Assembly: GCA_964564655.1 (NCBI GenBank)
Contig: CAZMBO010000082.1
Coordinates: 1-6,816, forward strand
DNA: 6,816 nucleotides
Reading direction: 5' to 3'
From: UBA8687 sp964564655
GTDB lineage: Bacteria; Nitrospinota; Nitrospinia; Nitrospinales; VA-1
Part shown: positions 1-5,308 of the stretch, in pieces
Layout: each line of letters begins with the position of its first letter
How positions within the stretch are numbered: position 1 is the stretch's first letter
The notes under the pieces: generated by a model
The model's input: only the letters and a program-made list of their open reading frames with translations
The model's database searches: none
What the model was told of the DNA's origin: nothing
Translations under genes and position numbers: made by a program

Positions 1-3
1 GCT

Positions 4-723
4 ATGATGCTTCGACAAATAAATGAAGATATCGCGGTTGCTCTGGAAAAAGATCCAGCAGCTAGAAATGCTTTAGAAGTCCTTTTTCTTTATCCAGGTG
101 TTCATGCTCTGATCGCATATCGGGTGACACACTTGCTCTGGGGAATGGGACTTAAGTTTATTGCCAGGGGTCTGTCGCAATTGGCCCGCTTGATTACCGG
201 CATTGAAATTCACCCAGCAGCTATTATTGGTAAGCGATTTTTTATCGATCATGGTATGGGCGTAGTGATTGGAGAAACATCGGAAATAGGTAATAATGTT
301 TTTCTTTACCAAGGTGTGACTTTGGGAGGGTTAGCAACCAAAAAAGGCAAACGCCACCCCACAATCTTTGATGATGTAGTCATCGGTGCCGGAGCAAAGA
401 TTCTAGGGCCTATCAAAATTGGTTGTAATACCAAAATAGGTTCTGGTTCTGTAGTTTTACAGGATGTTCCGGAATATTCTACTGTGATCGGCGTACCGGG
501 CCGGGTTGTATTTTCTGGTGTATCTTCTGAAATGGAAGATGATGAGGAGGGGCCCGAGTCTTTTCCTGATCCTGTTGCCCGGGCAATAGAATGTATGTTA
601 GACCGACTACCTGAAATGGAAAAGGAAATCCGGCAACTGAAGGAAACTTTAAATGAAAATGGCATAGTCTTGCCGGATTCACCCCCCATTGGTGAAGTAC
701 CCAGAAAAAAGATTAACGGCTAG
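4..723 (+). CDS. cysE: Serine O-acetyltransferase (CysE)
   Basis: This cytoplasmic enzyme acetylates L-serine with acetyl-CoA to give O-acetylserine, the first committed step of cysteine synthesis. The 239-residue protein matches the short, Bacillus-like CysE form, which lacks most of the long N-terminal helical domain of the E. coli enzyme. An N-terminal helical part (about 1-65) is followed by a left-handed beta-helix of hexapeptide repeats (about 66-170). Visible landmarks are GIEIHP (66-71), IDHGMG with Asp82 and His83 (the likely catalytic histidine), the GET motif at 90-92, KRHPT with His118, and GAGAKILG (128-135). The tail (about 199-217) has a heptad-like helix rich in Leu, Glu and Lys. 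Two Met codons sit in tandem at 4 and 7; either could be the start. Only three bases precede the first, so the ribosome site and promoter lie outside the window. The cysteine desulfurase gene follows, giving a sulfur-metabolism pair. Confidence 0.95.
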   Translation: MMLRQINEDIAVALEKDPAARNALEVLFLYPGVHALIAYRVTHLLWGMGLKFIARGLSQLARLITGIEIHPAAIIGKRFFIDHGMGVVIGETSEIGNNVFLYQGVTLGGLATKKGKRHPTIFDDVVIGAGAKILGPIKIGCNTKIGSGSVVLQDVPEYSTVIGVPGRVVFSGVSSEMEDDEEGPESFPDPVARAIECMLDRLPEMEKEIRQLKETLNENGIVLPDSPPIGEVPRKKING

Positions 724-800
724 AATTAGCTCTTAGTTTTATCTGTATATTTCCCCTCAGTTATTTTGTATTGAAGGAAATTTTTTATCCCATCTTACGA

Positions 801-1940
801 ATGAAAAATATTTACTTAGATAATAATGCTACCACTCCACTGCATCCTGAAGTTCTGGAAGCAATGTTGCCTGGACTTCGGGAAAATTATGGGAACCCAT
901 CTAGTATCCATTCTTTTGGTCGTTCTGCAAGAGTCCAACTGGATGAAGCGCGTGAAAAAGTTGCGCGCCTAATAAACGCCCAGTCCTCTGAAATTATTTT
1001 TACAAGTGGTGGAACAGAGGCTAATAATCTTGCACTATTAGGGGTCGCATTTAAAGATAAGGGAAAGAAAATAATAACAAGTAAAGTTGAGCATCCATCA
1101 GTTCTTAATCCCTGCCGACAGTTGGAAGAACAAGGAGTGGAAGTGCACTATCTCGATGTAGATGGATTGGGGCGTATTGATATGGATGACCTGGAATCCC
1201 AAATAACCGAATCCACAGCCTTAATATCATTGCAACATGCGAATAGCGAAACAGGAGTTTTACAGGATATTAAACGTGCCAGTGAAATAGCCCGAAATAA
1301 AGGAGTTCTCTTCCATACCGATGCAGTTCAAAGTGTTGCCAAAATGCCCTTCGATTTGAAGGATTACCCGGTCGACCTACTGTCTATTTCAGCTCATAAA
1401 TTTTATGGTCCAAAAGGAGTAGGGGCATTGTATCTTCGAAAAGGGACGCCTGCGCTTTTTTCACCAGTATGTGGTGGAAATCAGGAAAAAAAAAGAAGAG
1501 GTGGAACAGAAAATGTTGCCGGAATTATGGGTTTTGGAAAAGCTTGCGAACTAGCCACCGAGAATATGGATGAAGCATCCAAATTGGCAGATTTGAGAGA
1601 TTATTTTCAAAATAGGGTCTGCGAATTGATTCCAAGAACGGAGTTGTTGGGTGACAAGGTGAATCGACTACCTAATACTTTAAACTTGGGCTTTGATGGT
1701 GTGGAAGGGGATACTTTATTGATTGCTTTGGATATGGAAGGTGTCGCTGTCTCAACTGGGTCTGCATGCAGTTCCGGAACAGGTTTGCCATCTTCTGTGC
1801 TTCGGGCAATGGGGATACCAGATGAAAGAATAAACAGTTCTATTCGTTTTAGTTTGGGTTGTAGCATATCCAAATTAGACTTGGATTTAGTTGTAGGGGC
1901 CTTAGTTAAGGCTGTTAATCTGAATAAAATAGCGATTTAA
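801..1940 (+). CDS. nifS: Cysteine desulfurase, NifS/IscS family (group I)
   Basis: This PLP-dependent enzyme removes sulfur from L-cysteine to give alanine and an enzyme-bound persulfide, which feeds Fe-S cluster assembly and sulfur-containing cofactors. I chose ATG 801 (379 residues) because family members begin almost exactly at the MKNIYLDNNATT segment. An in-frame TTG at 771 would add ten residues with no family support. Neither start has a well-placed Shine-Dalgarno; an AAGGA at 774-778 is too far from 801. Numbered from 801, visible motifs are SGGTEANN (69-76, PLP phosphate region), HANSETG (146-152), HTDAVQ (172-177), SAHK with the PLP lysine Lys200, RGGTEN (233-238), and STGSACSSG with the catalytic Cys323 in the longer loop typical of group I. 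RFSLG (349-353) closes the fold. It lies 77 bases after cysE and probably shares its transcript. No iscU/nifU scaffold gene follows, so the nifS versus iscS name is uncertain. Confidence 0.94.
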   Translation: MKNIYLDNNATTPLHPEVLEAMLPGLRENYGNPSSIHSFGRSARVQLDEAREKVARLINAQSSEIIFTSGGTEANNLALLGVAFKDKGKKIITSKVEHPSVLNPCRQLEEQGVEVHYLDVDGLGRIDMDDLESQITESTALISLQHANSETGVLQDIKRASEIARNKGVLFHTDAVQSVAKMPFDLKDYPVDLLSISAHKFYGPKGVGALYLRKGTPALFSPVCGGNQEKKRRGGTENVAGIMGFGKACELATENMDEASKLADLRDYFQNRVCELIPRTELLGDKVNRLPNTLNLGFDGVEGDTLLIALDMEGVAVSTGSACSSGTGLPSSVLRAMGIPDERINSSIRFSLGCSISKLDLDLVVGALVKAVNLNKIAI

Positions 1941-2016
1941 TAAAAAAACTAATGAAACCCTGCCAATAATTCGATAAATTAGGAGTAGTTGTTGACTATT
2001 AGGCTTGGATTATATA

Positions 2017-2045
2017 TTGACAAGAACCTGACAACCTCATAGAAT
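2017..2045 (+). promoter_or_regulatory. Sigma70-type promoter for the lipoprotein gene
   Basis: A perfect -35 hexamer TTGACA (2017-2022) is separated by exactly 17 bases from TAGAAT (2040-2045), which differs from the -10 consensus at one position. Transcription would start near 2051-2053, leaving a leader of about 45 bases before ATG 2099. It lies in the 158-base spacer after the cysteine desulfurase, so the lipoprotein gene probably has its own promoter rather than depending only on read-through from cysE-nifS. A weaker overlapping pair (TTGACT 1992-1997 with TATATT 2013-2018) has a poor 15-base spacer. This is pattern matching only, but the match is strong for an AT-rich spacer. Confidence 0.6.
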
Positions 2046-2088
2046 CCATTGATTATTAAGGGTTAATACCTTCAAAATCAATCTGTTT

Positions 2089-2093
2089 GGAGA
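2089..2093 (+). promoter_or_regulatory. Ribosome binding site fixing the lipoprotein start
   Basis: GGAGA lies five bases before ATG 2099. The other in-frame start, TTG 2087-2089, overlaps this site and has no ribosome site of its own. This favours ATG 2099 and a standard short positively charged N-terminus before the signal helix. Confidence 0.7.
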
Positions 2094-2098
2094 AAAAC

Positions 2099-2879
2099 AT
2101 GCCACCGGCCATTTTGTTTGCACGCCTTACACTGATCATTTTTTTATCATTTCCTCTATTTTTAAGTGGTTGTAGTTATATGCCTTGGGCAGATGATGAT
2201 GAAGACGATCTTGCGTTTGAAGAAGATTTTCCATTTGAAGATGAGGAGTTTGTAGATGAAGGCCGAAGGCGAGGCAGAAAAGCCAGTCGCGAGAAGAGCA
2301 ACGATGATGATTTTTTTGGTGAAGATGAGTCGTTTTCTGATTCAGGTGGAATGGAAGGCGATGATGGGTTTGCAGATGATGCCCCCCAAACAGACCGAGT
2401 TGAACTTAAAGGAGATGTAGAAAATCTTCAAACCCAGCAAGAAACTCTTATCAGTAAAGTTAGAGAATTGGAAGAAGTTCTGAATACCCTAGAGCCAAAG
2501 ATAGATGCAGCGACCGAACAAATAGAANNNNNNNNNNNNNNNNNNNNNNNNNNNNNNNNNNNNNNNNNNNNNNNNNNNNNNNNNNNNNNNNNNNNNNNNN
2601 NNNNNNNNNNNNNNNNNNNNNNNNNNNATTGAGTTTTGGATAGGAAGCAATTACGTGGCGCTTGAAATGTATGATGATGCTATCATACAATTTGAGACGG
2701 TTTTAAATAAATACCCGCGTGGCAACAAGGTACATGATTCTCGCTATATGATTGGAGTGAGCTATTCCAAGATGGGGGAAACCAGTAGGGCTATTGAAGT
2801 ACTGGAAGATGCCTTAAAAAGAAATCCTACCAATGAGGTGCGGGCTAAGATATTGGCTCAATTGAACCATATTCAATAG
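2099..2879 (+). CDS. YbgF/CpoB-like outer-membrane lipoprotein with acidic linker and TPR repeats (interrupted by assembly gap)
   Basis: The first 143 codons read cleanly up to the Ns. They encode a hydrophobic signal peptide (about 5-22), a lipobox Leu-Ser-Gly-Cys with the lipidated Cys25, and Ser26 at +2, which fits outer-membrane sorting. Next come a very acidic linker (32-95; 28 of 64 residues are Asp or Glu) broken by a basic patch at 56-66, and a coiled-coil-like stretch (about 101-143). After the gap, 83 in-frame codons (2628 to the TAG at 2877-2879) encode TPR-type helices, with landmarks YDDAIIQFETVLNKYP and a second repeat AIEVLEDALKRNP. Signal, coiled coil and C-terminal TPR in this order are the architecture of YbgF/CpoB, a periplasmic partner of the Tol-Pal system. 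I infer one gene across the gap; the joining sequence is unseen. The exact role is unknown, and a BamD-like or generic TPR scaffold is possible. No tol or pal gene is visible. Confidence 0.72.
2528..2627. other. Assembly gap of exactly 100 Ns
   Basis: The run of 100 Ns is a conventional placeholder for a scaffold join of unknown size. The left reading frame ends on a codon boundary at 2527 and the right frame begins on one at 2628. If the two halves are one gene, the true missing length must be a multiple of three, so 100 cannot be correct. The missing part should hold the end of the coiled coil and the first TPR helices of the lipoprotein. Confidence 0.97.
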
Positions 2880-3112
2880 GTATTTTTATATATTCCTTCC
2901 CATCTTAGCGGTTGAAGCAAATCCCGAATTAGGTTATCCTCCACCCATTAGAGCTATGGTAGGCAGGATGATTGGTCTCTGTTATTTTTCTTGCCCCGTT
3001 GCTTCAATATCCCGTTTCTTCTTTAGAAGGCTCCAGCAGTTTCAGAGTGACTCAGTCTTAGCCATTTTCCCATAGCTATTAATACTGATCAATTTCAAAT
3101 GAAAATATAGTA
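2880..3112. other. Non-coding spacer between the lipoprotein and sugar-transferase genes
   Basis: This 233-base stretch has no credible coding frame on either strand, no tRNA-like fold and no convincing -35/-10 pair. The best -10-like match is ATTAAT at 3078-3083, and no good -35 lies at the right distance. It does hold a nested inverted-repeat structure, listed separately. The sugar-transferase start at 3113 has no clear Shine-Dalgarno, so how that gene is transcribed and translated is not evident from the sequence. Confidence 0.6.
2912..3007 (+). repeat. Nested inverted repeats: possible folded RNA or weak terminator
   Basis: TTGAAGCAA (2912-2920) is perfectly complementary to TTGCTTCAA (2999-3007), giving a 9-base-pair outer stem. 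Inside it, 2932-2940 can pair with 2965-2973 (nine pairs, three of them G-U). This is capped by short stems c2941-c2942 with g2962-g2963 and c2945-t2948 with a2956-g2959, and a 7-base loop. A T-rich stretch TTATTTTTCTT (2982-2992) follows the inner hairpin, but eight bases after the stem, which is too far for a standard intrinsic terminator. It could be an imperfect terminator for the lipoprotein gene, a leader structure for the next gene, or chance. Confidence 0.25.
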
Positions 3113-4522
3113 ATGGCATTGGTAAGAAAACATAGTCAGGTTTATTCAACGGTAATAATTTTTTTCAACAGTCTTGCCGTTTCCTTGGCCTGGCTATTTG
3201 CTTATTTAACCAGATTTGAATTAGAACTTTTTTCACCGGCGATCAAGCCCTCAACTGAGAATATGTATTTTTATTCTCTTCTGCCTATTTGCTTGGTGTT
3301 TTATGTTATTAGTAGGATTTTGGGTCATGCTAAGCTTTTAAACAGGCACACGCCTACGAGTGAATATTTTTCCATCCTAAAGTTGACCTCCCTTTCTGTT
3401 CTAATATTAACCGCAGGGACTTTCTTTTACCGCGACTTTTCTTATTCACGGATTATGACTGTTTATTTTTGGATCTTTTGCAATATATTTTTATTGTTTT
3501 CCCACCAGTTGGTGCGGTTATTTATAAAAGAAGCTCATAGGCGTGGATTGGGTTTGCGCAAAGTTCTCGTGATTGGATCAGGGGAGTTAGGCCAGCGAGT
3601 TGTGCAAAAACTCAATATGTATCCTGAAATAGGGTTTACAGTGGTCGGTTATTTAACTTGTAATTCGGAAGATGTAGGTTCGGATATCGAGGGAGGTAAG
3701 GTGCTTGGTTTGTATGAAGATTTGAATCGAACTATAAAAGAATATGATGTGAGCCAGGTTTTTATTGCGCTTCCGTTAAATGCAAATGACCGATTGCAAG
3801 GAGTTTTGGCAAGTTTAGAAGAAGAAACAGTGGATATAAAACTTGTTCCCGATTTGTTAAGTTATTTGGATTTGCATTCGGGAATTGAAGAACTGGACGG
3901 AATGCCATTGATCAACTTAACTGAATCACCGTTGTATGGTTGGAATACCTTATTGAAACGAGCCTCTGATATTTTTCTTTCTGGGATTGCAATTTTAATA
4001 ACCCTTCCAATAATGCTTTTAATAGCTATAGTTGTCAAACTGGGATCCCGGGGACCTTTATTGTATAAACAGGAAAGAATGGGATTGGATAGGGATGTTT
4101 TCATAATGTACAAATTTAGGTCGATGAAAATTGGAGCAGAAAATCAAACGGGACCTGTTTGGGCGAAAAAAGATGATGATCGAAGAACTTCTGTTGGATC
4201 TTTTTTGCGAAGCACTAGCCTGGATGAACTACCCCAATTATTTAATGTGTTAATGGGACAGATGAGTTTGGTTGGGCCTAGGCCTGAGAGGCCAATATTT
4301 GTAGAGCAATTTAAAAAATCCATTCCTTTTTATATGCATCGTTTGAAAATGAAGGCAGGCTTAACAGGGTGGGCGCAGGTAAATGGCTGGCGCGGAAATA
4401 CATCTTTGGAAAAAAGGATAGAATTTGATCTTTACTATATTAAAAACTGGTCTTTGTTATTCGATATTAAGATCCTATTTTTAACGATTTGGAAGGGATT
4501 GATGAATCGGCATGCGTACTGA
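3113..4522 (+). CDS. Polyprenyl-phosphate sugar-1-phosphate transferase (WcaJ/WbaP type)
   Basis: This inner-membrane enzyme transfers a sugar-1-phosphate from a UDP-sugar to undecaprenyl phosphate, the first step in building an exopolysaccharide, capsule or O-antigen repeat unit. The 469-residue length is typical of the long WbaP/WcaJ form. Membrane segments lie near 11-31, 53-70, 89-105 and 113-135. A Rossmann-like CoA_binding_3 domain follows with VLVIGSGELG (151-160). One further hydrophobic helix (about 286-309) precedes the catalytic domain. Catalytic landmarks are KRASD (282-286), KQERMG (319-324), KFRSM (334-338), SLDELPQL with the Asp371-Glu372 pair (369-376), SLVGPRPE (385-392), AGLTGWAQVNGWRG (415-428) and a final HAY. 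The NGWRG segment and the terminal xAY resemble glucose-1-phosphate transferases of the WcaJ group, but the sugar cannot be proven. ATG 3113 is the only ATG, GTG or TTG between the upstream in-frame stop (TGA 3086-3088) and the body of the gene. It overlaps kdsB by 11 bases. Confidence 0.93.
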   Translation: MALVRKHSQVYSTVIIFFNSLAVSLAWLFAYLTRFELELFSPAIKPSTENMYFYSLLPICLVFYVISRILGHAKLLNRHTPTSEYFSILKLTSLSVLILTAGTFFYRDFSYSRIMTVYFWIFCNIFLLFSHQLVRLFIKEAHRRGLGLRKVLVIGSGELGQRVVQKLNMYPEIGFTVVGYLTCNSEDVGSDIEGGKVLGLYEDLNRTIKEYDVSQVFIALPLNANDRLQGVLASLEEETVDIKLVPDLLSYLDLHSGIEELDGMPLINLTESPLYGWNTLLKRASDIFLSGIAILITLPIMLLIAIVVKLGSRGPLLYKQERMGLDRDVFIMYKFRSMKIGAENQTGPVWAKKDDDRRTSVGSFLRSTSLDELPQLFNVLMGQMSLVGPRPERPIFVEQFKKSIPFYMHRLKMKAGLTGWAQVNGWRGNTSLEKRIEFDLYYIKNWSLLFDIKILFLTIWKGLMNRHAY

Positions 4523-5291
4523 GCCTAGGGTATTAGTTGTTATTCCTGCACGTTGGGCTTCATCACGATTTCCTGGGAAGCCGCTCGCAAATATTGCTGG
4601 CATACCTATGATTCAAAGAGTGGTTACGCAGGCTAATAAAGCAAACTGTGCTTCAGAAGTCATTGTGGCTACAGATGATCTCCGTATTTCAGACTTTGTT
4701 CAGGAAAGTGGTGGTACGGCTATCATGACTTCTGCTGAACATGAATCTGGCACGGATAGAGTCGCTGAAGTCGCTAGAGATAGAGATTGTGATATTGTGG
4801 TAAATGTTCAGGGCGATGAACCTTTAATTCCACCTCAGAATATTGATCAAGTGATTAGGTCGTTAGTAGATGATTCGTCAATTTCAGTAACAAGCTTGAG
4901 AGTATTAATTTGTAATAAAAGTGATCTATTAAATAAAAATATTACCAAAGTAGTTGTTGATAAGTTTGATTCTGCATTATATTTTTCAAGAGCTCCCATT
5001 CCATGGGACCGTGATTTATGGCCAGAAAGTATGGAAGGTATTTCAAAAGTATCTTCGCCTCGATGGTTTAAACATATTGGGCTATATGCCTATCGAAAAA
5101 AATTTCTGATGGAATATTCCTCAATGCCTAAATCCCCGCTTGAGAAAATCGAAAAGCTGGAGCAACTAAGAATTCTGGAAAATGGAATACCAATTAAAGT
5201 TGTAGAAACCAAATTAGATTCAATAGGAGTAGACTCACAAGCAGATATTAAAATAATAGAAAAACAGTTAGCCCTTTCTCCCGAAATTTGA
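4512..5291 (+). CDS. kdsB: 3-deoxy-manno-octulosonate cytidylyltransferase (CMP-KDO synthetase)
   Basis: This cytoplasmic enzyme joins KDO to CTP, giving CMP-KDO, the donor for the inner core of lipopolysaccharide. The 259 residues match the family length (about 245-260). Visible motifs are IPARWASSRFPGKPL (11-25, nucleotide-binding loop), VATDD (52-56), the HESGTDR segment (77-83), NVQGDEP (98-104, with Asp102 as the likely metal ligand), FSRAPIP (158-164), HIGLYAYR (188-195), LEKIEKLEQLR (210-220) and GVDSQADI (239-246). ATG 4512 lies inside the last codons of the sugar-transferase gene, so translation is probably coupled to it; no strong Shine-Dalgarno precedes it. pyrG starts 17 bases after the stop. 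The presence of kdsB implies a KDO-containing LPS and hence a Gram-negative cell. All expected motifs are present and nothing looks degraded. Confidence 0.96.
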   Translation: MRTEPRVLVVIPARWASSRFPGKPLANIAGIPMIQRVVTQANKANCASEVIVATDDLRISDFVQESGGTAIMTSAEHESGTDRVAEVARDRDCDIVVNVQGDEPLIPPQNIDQVIRSLVDDSSISVTSLRVLICNKSDLLNKNITKVVVDKFDSALYFSRAPIPWDRDLWPESMEGISKVSSPRWFKHIGLYAYRKKFLMEYSSMPKSPLEKIEKLEQLRILENGIPIKVVETKLDSIGVDSQADIKIIEKQLALSPEI

Positions 5292-5297
5292 GCCCTC

Positions 5298-5303
5298 GAG
5301 GAA
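5298..5303 (+). promoter_or_regulatory. Ribosome binding site for pyrG (GTG start)
   Basis: GAGGAA lies five bases before GTG 5309, between the kdsB stop and pyrG. It is the strongest Shine-Dalgarno in the window. It supports GTG 5309 as the pyrG start even though it is not an ATG. The next in-frame start-like codon, GTG inside the P-loop at residue 19, would remove essential sequence. Confidence 0.75.
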
Positions 5304-5308
5304 CCTAA

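Noticed and set aside
306..689. Long minus-strand open frame opposite cysE.
   Set aside because: It is antisense to a clearly conserved gene, low in complexity (Ser/Pro-rich) and without recognisable motifs; a shadow of cysE codon usage.
771..800. A TTG start ten codons upstream for the cysteine desulfurase.
   Set aside because: Family members begin at the MKxIYLDNNATT segment, which coincides with ATG 801. The TTG has no ribosome site.
724..800. Possible promoter between cysE and the cysteine desulfurase.
   Set aside because: No -35/-10 pair at acceptable spacing was found. Operon read-through is the simpler reading.
1941..1990. Possible terminator after the cysteine desulfurase.
   Set aside because: There is an A-rich run and a weak CTAAT/ATTAG repeat but no stable GC stem followed by a T run.
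1992..2042. A 16-codon mini-ORF starting at TTG 1992 with AGGAG (1981-1985) at good spacing.
   Set aside because: It overlaps the predicted promoter, so a transcript from that promoter would not include it. It uses a rare start and shows no recognisable leader-peptide pattern; likely chance.
2087..2098. A TTG start four codons upstream for the lipoprotein.
   Set aside because: The TTG overlaps the ribosome site that serves ATG 2099.
2655..2879. A separate 74-residue TPR protein starting at GTG 2655.
   Set aside because: The frame is open upstream all the way to the gap (from 2628) and the extra residues continue the TPR helix. The GTG has no good ribosome site. It is better read as the end of the lipoprotein gene.
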